From CALXQW01 sp031553045 (lineage in GTDB: Bacteria; Verrucomicrobiota; Verrucomicrobiia; Opitutales; Intestinicryptomonadaceae), in NCBI GenBank assembly GCA_031553045.1, contig JAVBLZ010000006.1:62001-126000 (forward strand): a DNA stretch of 64,000 nt. The letters run 5' to 3'. The notes below the pieces were generated by a model, which was not told the DNA's origin, searched no databases, and was given only the letters and a program-made list of their open reading frames with translations. A program made the translations under genes and the position numbers. This document shows, piece by piece, positions 1 to 8,837 of the stretch. Position 1 is the stretch's first letter. Each line of letters begins with the position of its first letter.

Positions 1-1
1 G

Positions 2-625
2 GCTTTATCGGAAACCACGCCTGAAGTTGTGCTGGAAGCTGTAAAGACCGCCAAGAAGTACGGCACAATAGTTTCTTATGATTTGAATTACAGGCCCTCT
101 CTTTGGAAGTCTGTTGGCGGCAAGCAAAAAGCGCAGGAGGTCAATAGGGAAATTGCAAAGTACGTGGATGTCATGATAGGCAACGAGGAAGACTTTACCG
201 CCTGTTTGGGTTTTGAAGTTGAAGGCTTGGATGAAAACATTTCCAACCCTGAAGTGGGGGCGTTTCAGAATATGATTACTTCAGTGCTCACAGCTTATCC
301 TAATTTTAAGGCGGTAGGCACTACCTTGCGCAGCGTAAAAAGCGCATCGATAAACGATTGGAGCGCAATATGCTGGTTTGACGGAAAATTTTATGAATCT
401 AAAAAGCGTCAGAATCTTGAGATTATGGACAGGGTAGGTGGCGGCGACAGCTTTGCATCGGGGCTTATATTTGGTTTGATGGAGCTAGGCGACGCCCAAA
501 TGGCGGTGGAATACGGTGCGGCGCACGGCGCATTGGCAATGACAACTCCGGGCGACACAAGCACTGCCACTTTGGCGGAAGTCGCAAAATTGGCTGGCGG
601 CGGCTCGGCAAGGGTAGATAGGTAA
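2..625 (+). CDS. kdgK: 2-keto-3-deoxygluconate kinase (PfkB family), 5' end outside window
   Basis: This is the C-terminal two thirds of a PfkB-family sugar kinase. The frame is open from base 2, so the true start lies left of the window; the GTG at 29 is internal. It should phosphorylate 2-keto-3-deoxygluconate (KDG) to KDPG in the cytoplasm. Seen: a DLNYRPSLW segment typical of KDG kinases, and the PfkB signature DRVGGGDSFASG near the C-terminus with the catalytic Asp. The usual GAGD reads GGGD, a variant I believe occurs in KDG kinases. It is followed after 4 bases by KDPG aldolase, the next enzyme in the pathway, which supports KDG over fructose or ribose as substrate. The operon probably begins further left. 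Confidence 0.88.
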   Translation, partial: ALSETTPEVVLEAVKTAKKYGTIVSYDLNYRPSLWKSVGGKQKAQEVNREIAKYVDVMIGNEEDFTACLGFEVEGLDENISNPEVGAFQNMITSVLTAYPNFKAVGTTLRSVKSASINDWSAICWFDGKFYESKKRQNLEIMDRVGGGDSFASGLIFGLMELGDAQMAVEYGAAHGALAMTTPGDTSTATLAEVAKLAGGGSARVDR

Positions 626-629
626 TTAT

Positions 630-1256
630 ATGAAAACTGAAATAGAAAAAAGAAAACTTATTGCGGTTCTGACAATTTCAGACGCAGCTTCGGCGATTCC
701 TGTTGCGGAGGCTTTGCTGGCTGGCGGCATCAACGCTATTGAGCTTACTTTGCGTACTCCTGAAGCTTTAGAATGTATCAAGGCTGTCAGGAAAGCTTTG
801 CCTGATATGCTGGTTGGCGCAGGCACAATACTCACACCAAAGCAGGTGTGGCAGGCGAAAGACGCCGGTGCGCACTTTGGCGTTGCGCCAGGCACAAACG
901 CAAGGGTTATTTCTGCGGCGCAAGATGCGGGGCTATTTTTTGGCCCTGGCGTATTTACGCCTTCCGACATTGAAATTGCGCTTGAAAATGGCTGTACGCT
1001 TCTAAAATATTTTCCGGCTGCAAGCTGCGGAATGGCTCATTTAAAAGCTATGAGCACTCCATACAAACACCTTGGCGTTAAGTTCATACCTTTGGGCGGC
1101 GTAAATTTGGGCAATCTTAAAGAGATGCTTTCAGACCCAATTATTGCGGGTGTTGGCGGTTCTTGGATAGCCACGCCGGAGCGTATTTCCGCAAAAAAAT
1201 ATGACGAAATTAAAGAGCAGGCAAGCCTTGCTTCAAAAGTGATTGCAGAGCTTTAA
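630..1256 (+). CDS. eda: KDPG / KHG aldolase
   Basis: A class I aldolase of 208 residues, the normal size for Eda. It splits 2-keto-3-deoxy-6-phosphogluconate into pyruvate and glyceraldehyde 3-phosphate. Seen: the IELTLRTP segment carrying the catalytic Glu, VGAGTIL and FGVAPGTN strands of the TIM barrel, and LLKYFPAA with the Schiff-base Lys. The ATG at 630 comes 4 bases after the kinase stop, with a weak purine-rich stretch in front. It completes the uronate route within this operon. Confidence is high because all key residues are present and the neighbours fit. Confidence 0.93.
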   Translation: MKTEIEKRKLIAVLTISDAASAIPVAEALLAGGINAIELTLRTPEALECIKAVRKALPDMLVGAGTILTPKQVWQAKDAGAHFGVAPGTNARVISAAQDAGLFFGPGVFTPSDIEIALENGCTLLKYFPAASCGMAHLKAMSTPYKHLGVKFIPLGGVNLGNLKEMLSDPIIAGVGGSWIATPERISAKKYDEIKEQASLASKVIAEL

Positions 1257-1257
1257 A

Positions 1258-2664
1258 ATGTCTAAATTTATTACAGAAGATTTTTTGCTTGAGAACGCTT
1301 TTTCAAAACGCCTCTTTGAAGAATATTCAAGAGATTTGCCCATCATAGATTTTCACAATCATCTGGATCCGCTTGAAGTTGCCAAAGACAAAAAGTGGGA
1401 AAACATCACTCAAATTTGGCTTTATGGCGACCATTACAAGTGGCGTGCCATGCGCTCAAACGGGATAGAAGAACGCTTTTGTACGGGCAGCGCCACAGAT
1501 AAAGAAAAATTTTTAGCCTTTGCAAAAACCATGCCAAAGCTTTTGCGCAACCCGATATACCATTGGTGTCATCTTGAGCTTGCCAGATATTTTGATATTG
1601 ATGATGTTCTACTCTCTCCCAAAACTGCGGAAGAAATTTGGGATAGGGCGAACGCAAAAATTCAGGCGGGGTTCAGCGCAAGGTTTTGCATAGAAAAATC
1701 AAAAGTTGAAGTTTTGTGCACCACCGATGACCCTTGCAGCGATTTATCCGCACACATAGAATCGGCAAAAGACAAAACTTTCAAGTCTAGGGTTTTGCCC
1801 ACATTCAGGCCAGATAAAGCGCACGCCGTGCACAATCCTGCGGATTATGTAAAGTATATTGAAGCTTTATCAAAGGCAAGCGGCGTGAATATAAATACGT
1901 ATTCAGATTTAATTTGCGCCCTCAAAAATAGGCATGACTTTTTTGACAGGGTGGGTTGCAAAGTTTCAGACCACGGTATTGAAACTATGTATTATTCAGA
2001 AGATGTTTCAGAAACTCAGCTAGACAAAATATTTAAGAAGGTCTTGGGCGGGGCGTTTTTGGATGCTGAAGAAATTGCAAAATTCAAGTCTGCAATACTT
2101 TTGGAATGTGCAAAAATGGATTATGAAAGAAATTGGGTGCGCCAGCTTCACATAGGTCCAATGCGCAACAACAACAGTAAAATGCTTGCGCAAATCGGTG
2201 TGGACACGGGCTTTGACTCTATCGGTGAATCAAACTTTGCGCTGCCGCTTTCAAAACATTTGGACGCACTTGAAAAAGTCGGAAAGCTGGGTAAAACAAT
2301 TCTTTACAATATACATCCCAAAGATACAGAAATGCTTGCAACCATGCTCGGGAATTTTCAAGACTCTTTGTGCGAAGGTAAAATGCAGTTGGGCAGTGGT
2401 TGGTGGTTTTTAGACCAGCTAGACGGCATGAAACGCCAGCTTGAAGCGGTGTCGGCGCTGTCTTTGTTGCCAAACTTTGTGGGTATGCTTACGGATTCTC
2501 GTTCGTTTTTGTCTTTCCCCAGACATGAATATTTCCGTAGGATTTTGTGCAGCATTTTAGGTTCTGAAATGCAACGGGGCGTAATACCGCAAGACTTTGA
2601 TTTGGTCGGCGATGCGGTAGCGAATATATCATACAATAACGCAAAAAAATACTTTGGTTTTTAA
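1258..2664 (+). CDS. uxaC: Glucuronate/galacturonate isomerase
   Basis: Uronate isomerase of the amidohydrolase superfamily, 468 residues, normal family length. It converts D-glucuronate to D-fructuronate (or D-galacturonate to D-tagaturonate). Seen: the N-terminal metal-binding FHNHLDP (HxH) motif, TTDDPCSDL, QLHIGPMRNNN, and TDSRSFLSFPRHEYFRR near the C-terminus, all hallmarks of UxaC. An in-frame TTG at 1243 would overlap eda, but the ATG at 1258, one base after the eda stop, matches the expected N-terminus and is preferred. It supplies fructuronate to the SDR oxidoreductase and UxuA encoded downstream. Confidence 0.95.
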   Translation: MSKFITEDFLLENAFSKRLFEEYSRDLPIIDFHNHLDPLEVAKDKKWENITQIWLYGDHYKWRAMRSNGIEERFCTGSATDKEKFLAFAKTMPKLLRNPIYHWCHLELARYFDIDDVLLSPKTAEEIWDRANAKIQAGFSARFCIEKSKVEVLCTTDDPCSDLSAHIESAKDKTFKSRVLPTFRPDKAHAVHNPADYVKYIEALSKASGVNINTYSDLICALKNRHDFFDRVGCKVSDHGIETMYYSEDVSETQLDKIFKKVLGGAFLDAEEIAKFKSAILLECAKMDYERNWVRQLHIGPMRNNNSKMLAQIGVDTGFDSIGESNFALPLSKHLDALEKVGKLGKTILYNIHPKDTEMLATMLGNFQDSLCEGKMQLGSGWWFLDQLDGMKRQLEAVSALSLLPNFVGMLTDSRSFLSFPRHEYFRRILCSILGSEMQRGVIPQDFDLVGDAVANISYNNAKKYFGF

Positions 2665-2676
2665 GGAGTGAAATAT

Positions 2677-3813
2677 ATGAAAGTTGGAATTATAGGTTTG
2701 GGAGCAATAGGCTCTATGCACGTAAAAAATATAGAAGCGGGCAAAGTGGCAGGCGCAGAGCTTGTGGCTGTCTGCGACGAAAAATTTATAGACAAAGAAA
2801 AATACGCCGCCTACAAGCAATATTCGGCAATGTCGGATTTGCTGGCGGATAAATCTATAGAGGCTGTCATTGTGGCAACGCCTTCTTTCAACCATTTTGA
2901 AGTTGGTCAGGAGTGTCTAAAGGCGGGCAAGCACACCTTGATTGAAAAACCCATAGGCCTTTCTTCATACGACGCAAAGCGCATTGTAGAGGTTGCCAAA
3001 GAAAGCGGCAAGCTTTGTGCGGTAATGCTCAACCAGCGCACAACGCCGCTTTATGTGCGCATCAAAGAATTGGTGCAAAGCGGCAAGCTGGGTAAAATCA
3101 ACAGGATGTCTTGGTTTATGACAAACTGGTATAGGCCGCAAATTTATTTTGATTGCAATCCGTGGCGAGGCACTTGGAAAGGTGAAGCCGGCGGTGCGTT
3201 AATAAACCAATCCATACATAATATAGACATATTTACGTGGATATTTGGCTTGCCAAAGACTTTGCGCGGCTGGTGTAAATTTGGCAAATATCACAACATA
3301 GAAGTTGAGGACGAAGCCACCGCATACTTTGAATATGCCGACGGTATGACCGGCGTGTTTTCCACTTCAACAGGTGAACACCCTGGCACAAACAGGTTTG
3401 AAATAGCCGCAGACAAAGGCTTTTTGGTTGCAGAAAACGGCAAGCTGAAAGTTACAACTTTTGACAGTTTAAGCGATTATACGCTAAACACAAAATATAT
3501 ATTCGGCTATCCTGAAACTGCGGAAGTTGAAGAAACTTTTGCAGACAACGGTGCGCAACATAGCGGCGTATTGACAGATTTTATCACGGCAGCTTCCACA
3601 GGCGCTGCCTGCGCTTATGAGGCTTCGCAGGGGTATAACTCTGTCTGCATGGCAAACGCAATTTTGCTATCCTCTTGGACAAATTCGGACGTTACATTCC
3701 CATTTGATGATGAAAAATATCAGGAGCTTTTGGCGGAAAAAATTTCAAAATCATCATTGAAGACCGACGTACGCAAGGACGGTATTTTAGACTTTTCAAA
3801 ATCATTCAGATAA
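2677..3813 (+). CDS. Gfo/Idh/MocA family oxidoreductase (cytoplasmic)
   Basis: NAD(P)-dependent sugar oxidoreductase of 378 residues. The N-terminus MKVGIIGLGAIGSMHV holds the Rossmann GxGxxG motif, and LIEKPIG is the family's EKP motif with the catalytic Lys; the remainder is the usual C-terminal alpha/beta domain. An in-frame GTG lies at 2668, but the ATG at 2677 has an AAGGAG Shine-Dalgarno sequence at good spacing, one of the clearest in the operon. There is no signal peptide. The substrate is unknown. Being inside the uronate operon, it may oxidise or reduce a sugar or sugar acid that must be converted before joining the UxaC/UxuA route; this is inference. Confidence 0.88.
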   Translation: MKVGIIGLGAIGSMHVKNIEAGKVAGAELVAVCDEKFIDKEKYAAYKQYSAMSDLLADKSIEAVIVATPSFNHFEVGQECLKAGKHTLIEKPIGLSSYDAKRIVEVAKESGKLCAVMLNQRTTPLYVRIKELVQSGKLGKINRMSWFMTNWYRPQIYFDCNPWRGTWKGEAGGALINQSIHNIDIFTWIFGLPKTLRGWCKFGKYHNIEVEDEATAYFEYADGMTGVFSTSTGEHPGTNRFEIAADKGFLVAENGKLKVTTFDSLSDYTLNTKYIFGYPETAEVEETFADNGAQHSGVLTDFITAASTGAACAYEASQGYNSVCMANAILLSSWTNSDVTFPFDDEKYQELLAEKISKSSLKTDVRKDGILDFSKSFR

Positions 3814-3815
3814 TC

Positions 3816-4889
3816 ATGGCAAAACACTCAAGCGGATACGATTATGTGCCGGACGGTTCGGGGAAACCCGTCTGCGGCAAGGGTGAGTTTATTTTTGCAA
3901 GCGCAGGTTTAGACCATGGGCACATCTACGCACAGACGGCGGGTTTAATCTCGGCGGGGGCGGAATGTAAATATGTTTGGGATGCGGACAGAAATAAAAT
4001 AGACGCATTTTTAAAACGCTTTCCTGATGTAAAAGTTGCAAGTTCTTTGGAAGAAATTTTGGAGGATAAATCTGTCAGGCTCGTGGCTAACGCATCAATC
4101 CCCTCAGACAGATTCGCCTTTGGCATGAATGTCTTGGAATCTGGCAAACATTATTTTGTGGACAAGCCGCCTTTTACCACCTTGGAAGATTTGGAAAGCG
4201 CCAAGAAAAAGGTAGCCCAAACAGGCTTTAAATTTATGCCGTATTTTGCAGAGCGCATACACAATCAGGCGGCGGAAAGGGCTGGCAAACTCATAAAAGA
4301 GGGCGCAATAGGCAAGGTTCTGCAAGTCTTGATTATGGCACCCCATCGCCTGTCCAAATCCGCCAGACCATATTGGTTTTTTGAACGTGAAAAATACGGC
4401 GGCATACTTTGCGATATTGGCACTCATCAATTTGAACAGTTCTTAGAATTTACGGGCGCAACAGATGCAACTATAAATTTTGCGAGGGTGGGCAATATGG
4501 GTAATCCTGAATACCCCCAGCTTCAAGATTTTGGCGAGGCTTCTCTTACAACAAATACCGGCGCATCGTGCTATTGCAGGGTTGACTGGTTTACGCCCGA
4601 CGGCTTGCCTGTTTGGGGCGACGGCAGAACTTTTATTCTTGGCACAAAAGGCTATATAGAAGTGCGCAAATACATAGACTATTCAGACGCTGAAAACCCA
4701 AGCCAAATTCTGTTTCTTACAGATTCAAGTGGGATAAAACGTTTTGATTGTCGGCAAGACACCTTCCCATTTTTCGGGAATTTTATTTTGGATATTTTAA
4801 ACAACACTGAAAACGCAATGACTCAGGAGCACGCATTCAAAGCTGCTGAGCTTGCGTTAAAATCTCAACAGATTGCTGAAAGTAAATAA
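3816..4889 (+). CDS. Second Gfo/Idh/MocA-like oxidoreductase
   Basis: A 357-residue protein distantly related to Gfo/Idh/MocA enzymes. Its N-terminus is unusual: about 25 residues precede the first strand (EFIFASAGLDHGHIYAQ), and the canonical GxGxxG is degenerate (SAGLDHGH). The EKP motif appears as VDKPPF, and GGILCDIGTHQFEQ resembles the conserved substrate-binding helix. It begins 2 bases after the previous oxidoreductase, and its stop overlaps the next start (TAATG). It resembles the divergent subfamily in which an Asp-His pair replaces the usual glycine loop. Function is unknown; it could act in sequence with its neighbour, with one oxidising and the other re-reducing the sugar. Confidence 0.75.
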   Translation: MAKHSSGYDYVPDGSGKPVCGKGEFIFASAGLDHGHIYAQTAGLISAGAECKYVWDADRNKIDAFLKRFPDVKVASSLEEILEDKSVRLVANASIPSDRFAFGMNVLESGKHYFVDKPPFTTLEDLESAKKKVAQTGFKFMPYFAERIHNQAAERAGKLIKEGAIGKVLQVLIMAPHRLSKSARPYWFFEREKYGGILCDIGTHQFEQFLEFTGATDATINFARVGNMGNPEYPQLQDFGEASLTTNTGASCYCRVDWFTPDGLPVWGDGRTFILGTKGYIEVRKYIDYSDAENPSQILFLTDSSGIKRFDCRQDTFPFFGNFILDILNNTENAMTQEHAFKAAELALKSQQIAESK

Positions 4890-6724
4890 TGAGTGCTAAA
4901 TCAAATAACGCAAATGCGCTTGAGTCGCAAAGAAAATTAATCTTAGACGCAAAGGCAAAAGGTAAATTACCTTTGCTTGGCGCATTCTGCAAGCTTTCCG
5001 GCCCTGGTTGGATGCAAAGTGCGACAACTTTGGGCGGCGGCACTTTGGCTTCTGCGCTTTATTTGGGCGTCTTGGGCGGCTTCGGCTTTATGTGGCTGCA
5101 GCCTTTGGCAATGATGCTTGGCATTGTAATGTTGGCTGCAATTTCTTACGTTACACTTTCAATAAAAGATAAGCCCTTGCAGGCAATCAACAAACAAATC
5201 AGCCCCTTACTCGGCTACGGTTGGGCTGGCGCTTCCATGTTTGCCTGTTTTGTTTTTTCTATGCCGCAATTTTCTTTGGCGGTTGCATCTGTTGATCAAA
5301 ATTTAATGGCGGGTTTTTTCACAAACCCTCTCTATGCAAAAGTTGGCATAACTGCATTTTTTTATATTTTGGCTATGATTATGATTGGCGTCTATGCAAA
5401 GGGCGGCAGGGGTGTGAAAATTTTTGAATACTTTATCAAAGGCAGTGTTGCGGCAATAGTGCTGTGTTTCTTTGGTGTTGTAATACAACTTGGTATTTCC
5501 GGTGCGATAAATTGGGAAAAAGTTTGGTTGGGCTTTATACCAAATTTCTCTGTTTTGAGTGAGCCTTCTGAAGATTTTATGCAGCATCTTGCAACGCTTT
5601 CAGACAGCGCAAAAAGTTACTGGTCTAACTTGATTGTTGGCGAGCAAAGGTCTGTTGTGATTTCTGCTGCGGCAATGGCGGTAGGTATAAATATGACATT
5701 CTTGTTTCCATACTCTATGCTTAAAAAAGGCTGGAATAAAGACTTTAGAGAGCTTGCCATATTTGACTTGGCAACGGGTTTGTTTATCCCATTTTTACTT
5801 GCGACATCTTGCGTCGTGATAGCTTCTGCAACGCAATTTCACGTCAAGGCGGTTGAAGGTTTGGAAGACGCTAAGTGGGTATTTGTTGAAAAAAAATCTC
5901 AAGACATAATGCCTGTTCTTGCCTGCAAAGATGGCACGACGTCTGTCTGGAAGCCCGTTGATGCAACCGTTGCAGACACCGCAAAGGTGCTTGCGCTTTC
6001 TACAAAAATTAACGGCAAAGATGCGGTAATACCTGCTGGAAACCTGATAAAGTCTTATATAGACGTCTTGGATAAACGTCTGGCAAATATGCTCCCTGAA
6101 GCTGAATTCAAGGCTTTGGATTTTTCTAAAAAGGCGGAAAAATATAATTCAATTTCAAAGTCTGAAAAATTGCTGGCGTCTATGCTGGTAAAAAGAGACG
6201 CAAGTAATTTGTCTGAAACATTAGCGCCCTTGGTGGGCGACGAGGTTGCTCGTTATATTTTCGGCTTTGGCGTAATGGGTATGGCAATGAATGCGATACT
6301 TATGAATATGCTGATTTGCGGCCTTTCATTCAGCGAAATTGTGGGCAAATCAGGAAGGGCAAAGTGGCAGGTTTTAGGGTCGTCATTATTGCTTATAAGC
6401 GCAATAGTTTCCATGTTCTGGGAGGGTGCAAAGATGTGGCTGGTAATACATTCAGGCGTTATTGCCATGATATTCTTGCCCATAGCCTACGGCGCATTTT
6501 TAGTGATTATGAACAGCAAAAAAGTGCTTGGAGAGCATGCGCCAAGAGGTAAATCAAGGTTTATTTGGAACGTGCTTATGATAATGAGCGTGGGCGCATC
6601 TTCATGCGCAAGCTTGTTTGTGCTCTGGACAAAGCTAGGCATTTTTGGACCAATATTGTTCGTTTTATTCCTCATTGCCGTTATTATTTCCAACATAATT
6701 TTGCGTAAAAAAGGTAAAGTTTAA
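4889..6724 (+). CDS. Nramp-like multi-pass transporter with large internal insertion
   Basis: A 611-residue integral membrane protein. Residues about 28-75 (LSGPGW, then a glycine-rich ATTLGGGT stretch and LYLGVLGGFGFMW) resemble the first helices of Nramp/MntH transporters, which have the LeuT-type fold. The DPGN metal-binding motif of true Nramp proteins is absent, and the helix 6 Met-Pro-His motif appears only as INMTFLFPYS. Roughly residues 315-440 form a hydrophilic, Lys/Asp-rich insertion between membrane segments; family members are usually 400-450 residues. The gene overlaps the preceding stop by one base and precedes the SDR gene by 3 bases. I infer it imports the substrate of this operon or a linked ion, not Mn2+/Fe2+. 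Confidence 0.7.
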   Translation: MSAKSNNANALESQRKLILDAKAKGKLPLLGAFCKLSGPGWMQSATTLGGGTLASALYLGVLGGFGFMWLQPLAMMLGIVMLAAISYVTLSIKDKPLQAINKQISPLLGYGWAGASMFACFVFSMPQFSLAVASVDQNLMAGFFTNPLYAKVGITAFFYILAMIMIGVYAKGGRGVKIFEYFIKGSVAAIVLCFFGVVIQLGISGAINWEKVWLGFIPNFSVLSEPSEDFMQHLATLSDSAKSYWSNLIVGEQRSVVISAAAMAVGINMTFLFPYSMLKKGWNKDFRELAIFDLATGLFIPFLLATSCVVIASATQFHVKAVEGLEDAKWVFVEKKSQDIMPVLACKDGTTSVWKPVDATVADTAKVLALSTKINGKDAVIPAGNLIKSYIDVLDKRLANMLPEAEFKALDFSKKAEKYNSISKSEKLLASMLVKRDASNLSETLAPLVGDEVARYIFGFGVMGMAMNAILMNMLICGLSFSEIVGKSGRAKWQVLGSSLLLISAIVSMFWEGAKMWLVIHSGVIAMIFLPIAYGAFLVIMNSKKVLGEHAPRGKSRFIWNVLMIMSVGASSCASLFVLWTKLGIFGPILFVLFLIAVIISNIILRKKGKV

Positions 6725-6727
6725 TTT

Positions 6728-7546
6728 ATGAATAATTTATTTGAAATCAAAAATAAGGTTGTGCTTTTGACGGGCTCTACGGGTATTTTGGCATCCAGCC
6801 TTGCAAAATATTTGGCAAGCCAAGGCGCAACTTTGGTCTTGCTTGCCCGCAATTTAGAGAAAATTAAACCCTTGCTTAATGAAGTTAAAACGCTTTCCGC
6901 AGACAGCATTGCCTGTGTTTGCGATGTTCAAGATAGGCTTTCTTTGGAAAATGCACGGTCGGAAATTATGAACACTTTTGCTAGGATAGACGTGCTGATA
7001 AACGCCGCAGGCGGCAATATGCCTGGGGCGGTTGTGCCGCCCGACAAAAGTTTTTTTGATTTGGATTTTGACCAGTGGCAAAGTGTGATAGACCTAAATT
7101 TAGGCGGTACGCTTTTGCCTATTTTGGTTTTCGCAAAAGTTTTTGAGGAGCAAAAACGTGGCGTAATATTGAATTTTTCTTCAATGGCGGCTCAAAGTGC
7201 TGTAATTACAAGAGTTTTGGGTTACTCAAACGCAAAGGCTAGCGTTGACAACCTAACAAAGTGGTTGGCTGTGGAGTTTGCAAAAAAAATCGGCGAGGGC
7301 GTGCGTGTGAATGCAATAGCACCAGGGTTTTTCTTGAGCGAGCAAAATAGAACTTTGCTCACAAATTCCGACGGCTCTTATACTGCAAGGGGGCAGGCGG
7401 TAATTACAAAAACACCTTTTGCCAGATTCGGTTCTGCCGATGAAATTAATGGCGCTGTGCACTATTTGATTTCGGAAGCGTCAAAATTTGTTACCGGAGT
7501 AGTCTTGCCGATTGACGGCGGTTTCTCATCATTTTCAGGAGTATAA
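6728..7546 (+). CDS. SDR-family D-mannonate oxidoreductase (fructuronate reductase type)
   Basis: A short-chain dehydrogenase of 272 residues. Seen: a nucleotide-binding loop TGSTGILASS (final Gly of TGxxxGIG replaced), an NAAG-type strand (LINAAGGN), the catalytic Ser in ILNFSSMAAQ, and the catalytic Tyr-Lys pair in GYSNAKAS. SDR proteins of this type next to uxuA are generally taken as the NAD(P)H-linked reductase that turns D-fructuronate into D-mannonate, replacing the long-chain UxuB of E. coli. A KduD-like role on 2-keto sugar acids is the main alternative. It lies 3 bases after the transporter and 2 bases before uxuA. Confidence 0.85.
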   Translation: MNNLFEIKNKVVLLTGSTGILASSLAKYLASQGATLVLLARNLEKIKPLLNEVKTLSADSIACVCDVQDRLSLENARSEIMNTFARIDVLINAAGGNMPGAVVPPDKSFFDLDFDQWQSVIDLNLGGTLLPILVFAKVFEEQKRGVILNFSSMAAQSAVITRVLGYSNAKASVDNLTKWLAVEFAKKIGEGVRVNAIAPGFFLSEQNRTLLTNSDGSYTARGQAVITKTPFARFGSADEINGAVHYLISEASKFVTGVVLPIDGGFSSFSGV

Positions 7547-7548
7547 TT

Positions 7549-8748
7549 ATGTCGGAAAAATTTTTGGAACAGGGCTTTAGATGGTATGGTCCGAATGACC
7601 CTGTTAGTCTAAAGTATATTAAGCAGGCGGGCGCTGAAAGCGTATTTTGTTCTTTGCATGAGATACCTTATGGCGAGGTTTGGGCTTTGGCGGACATTGA
7701 AAAACGCAAGGCAATAATAGAGGCGGAAGGCCTAAAATGGAGCGTGGTGGAATCTGTGCCGGTTACAGAGGATATCAAAACCAGAAGTGGAGATTTTAAG
7801 CGGCATATAGAAAACTACAAAGAGACTTTGCGTAATTTGGGCAAGTGCGGAATAAATATTGTAATCTACAATTTTATGCCTGTCTTAGATTGGATACGCA
7901 CAGATTTGCATTACAAAATGCCGGACGGCTCTACTTGTTTAAAGTATGACCCTGTGCAATTTGCCGCCTTTGAGATATACTTGCTAAAGCGCAAAGGCGC
8001 TGAGGCGGACTATACGCCCCAGCAGCTTGAAAAGGCTAAAGAATTTTTTGAAGGCTTGCAGGGCGAAGGGCTTAAAAGTTTTGAGCGTTCAATTATAGAC
8101 GTATTCCCCGGCTGTAAAATGGGTTTGGAGATTGAGGATGTGCGTCAGATGCTTGCAAAATACGCCGATATTTCTGCCGATGGACTCAGGGAAAACCTCA
8201 AATTGTTTTTGCAAGAAGTTGTGCCTGTTGCGGAGGAATCCGGCGTGCGTATGTGCATACATCCTGACGATCCTCCTTTTGCCGTATTGGGTTTGCCCCG
8301 CATAGCTTCAAATCTGGCGGACTTTAAAAAAATAGTTTCTTATATAGACAGTTCATCAAATACTGTGGCGTTTTGCACGGGTTCTTTGAGTGCGGGCAAG
8401 CACAACAATTTGTTGGAAATGTTTGAGGAATTGAAGGATAAAATTTATGTAACCCATCTGCGTTCCACACAAAGAGAAGCTGACGGTAGTTTCTTTGAGG
8501 CGGGGCACATAGAAGGGTCTGTGCCCATGTATGAGCTTCTTGTAAAGCTCTTAAAATTACAGCAGGAGCGTATTGCAAATGGCGGGCAAAAAATAGTTTT
8601 TAGACCCGATCACGGCAGAGATATGGCGTATGATTTGGAAAAACCTCAAACCCCAAACCCAGGGTATTCATACATCGGCCGCATGAAGGGTATGGCTGAA
8701 TTGCGAGGTTTGCAGTTTGGCATATTGAAGTCTGAAAATAAAATTTAG
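7549..8748 (+). CDS. uxuA: D-mannonate dehydratase
   Basis: Mannonate dehydratase of 399 residues, close to the E. coli length of 394. It removes water from D-mannonate to give KDG, the substrate of the kinase at the left edge. Seen: an N-terminal RWYGPNDPVSL motif, SLHEIPYGEVW, IVIYNFMPVLDWIRT, the metal-site segments MCIHPDDPP and THLRSTQREADGSF, and the C-terminal FRPDHGRDM. It is the last gene of the operon and is followed by a strong terminator at 8792. Co-location with the SDR, UxaC, KdgK and Eda gives a complete glucuronate-to-pyruvate route. Confidence 0.95.
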   Translation: MSEKFLEQGFRWYGPNDPVSLKYIKQAGAESVFCSLHEIPYGEVWALADIEKRKAIIEAEGLKWSVVESVPVTEDIKTRSGDFKRHIENYKETLRNLGKCGINIVIYNFMPVLDWIRTDLHYKMPDGSTCLKYDPVQFAAFEIYLLKRKGAEADYTPQQLEKAKEFFEGLQGEGLKSFERSIIDVFPGCKMGLEIEDVRQMLAKYADISADGLRENLKLFLQEVVPVAEESGVRMCIHPDDPPFAVLGLPRIASNLADFKKIVSYIDSSSNTVAFCTGSLSAGKHNNLLEMFEELKDKIYVTHLRSTQREADGSFFEAGHIEGSVPMYELLVKLLKLQQERIANGGQKIVFRPDHGRDMAYDLEKPQTPNPGYSYIGRMKGMAELRGLQFGILKSENKI

Positions 8749-8791
8749 ACTTCTTTGTAATACCGTTTTTTTAAAGCAGATTGCGTTCCTT

Positions 8792-8827
8792 AAAAAATCC
8801 CGCATGAAATTTCAAGCGGGATTTTTT
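8792..8827. terminator. Bidirectional intrinsic terminator
   Basis: Perfect 12-base inverted repeat (AAAAAATCCCGC / GCGGGATTTTTT) around a 12-base loop, with an A run on the left and a T run on the right. It lies between the convergent uxuA (+) and GH51 (-) genes and should end transcription from both sides. Confidence 0.9.
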
Positions 8828-8837
8828 AAGTTTATTC

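Noticed and set aside
4889..6724. Ordinary MntH manganese transporter
   Set aside because: DPGN is missing and there is a large insertion; the operon context is uronate catabolism.
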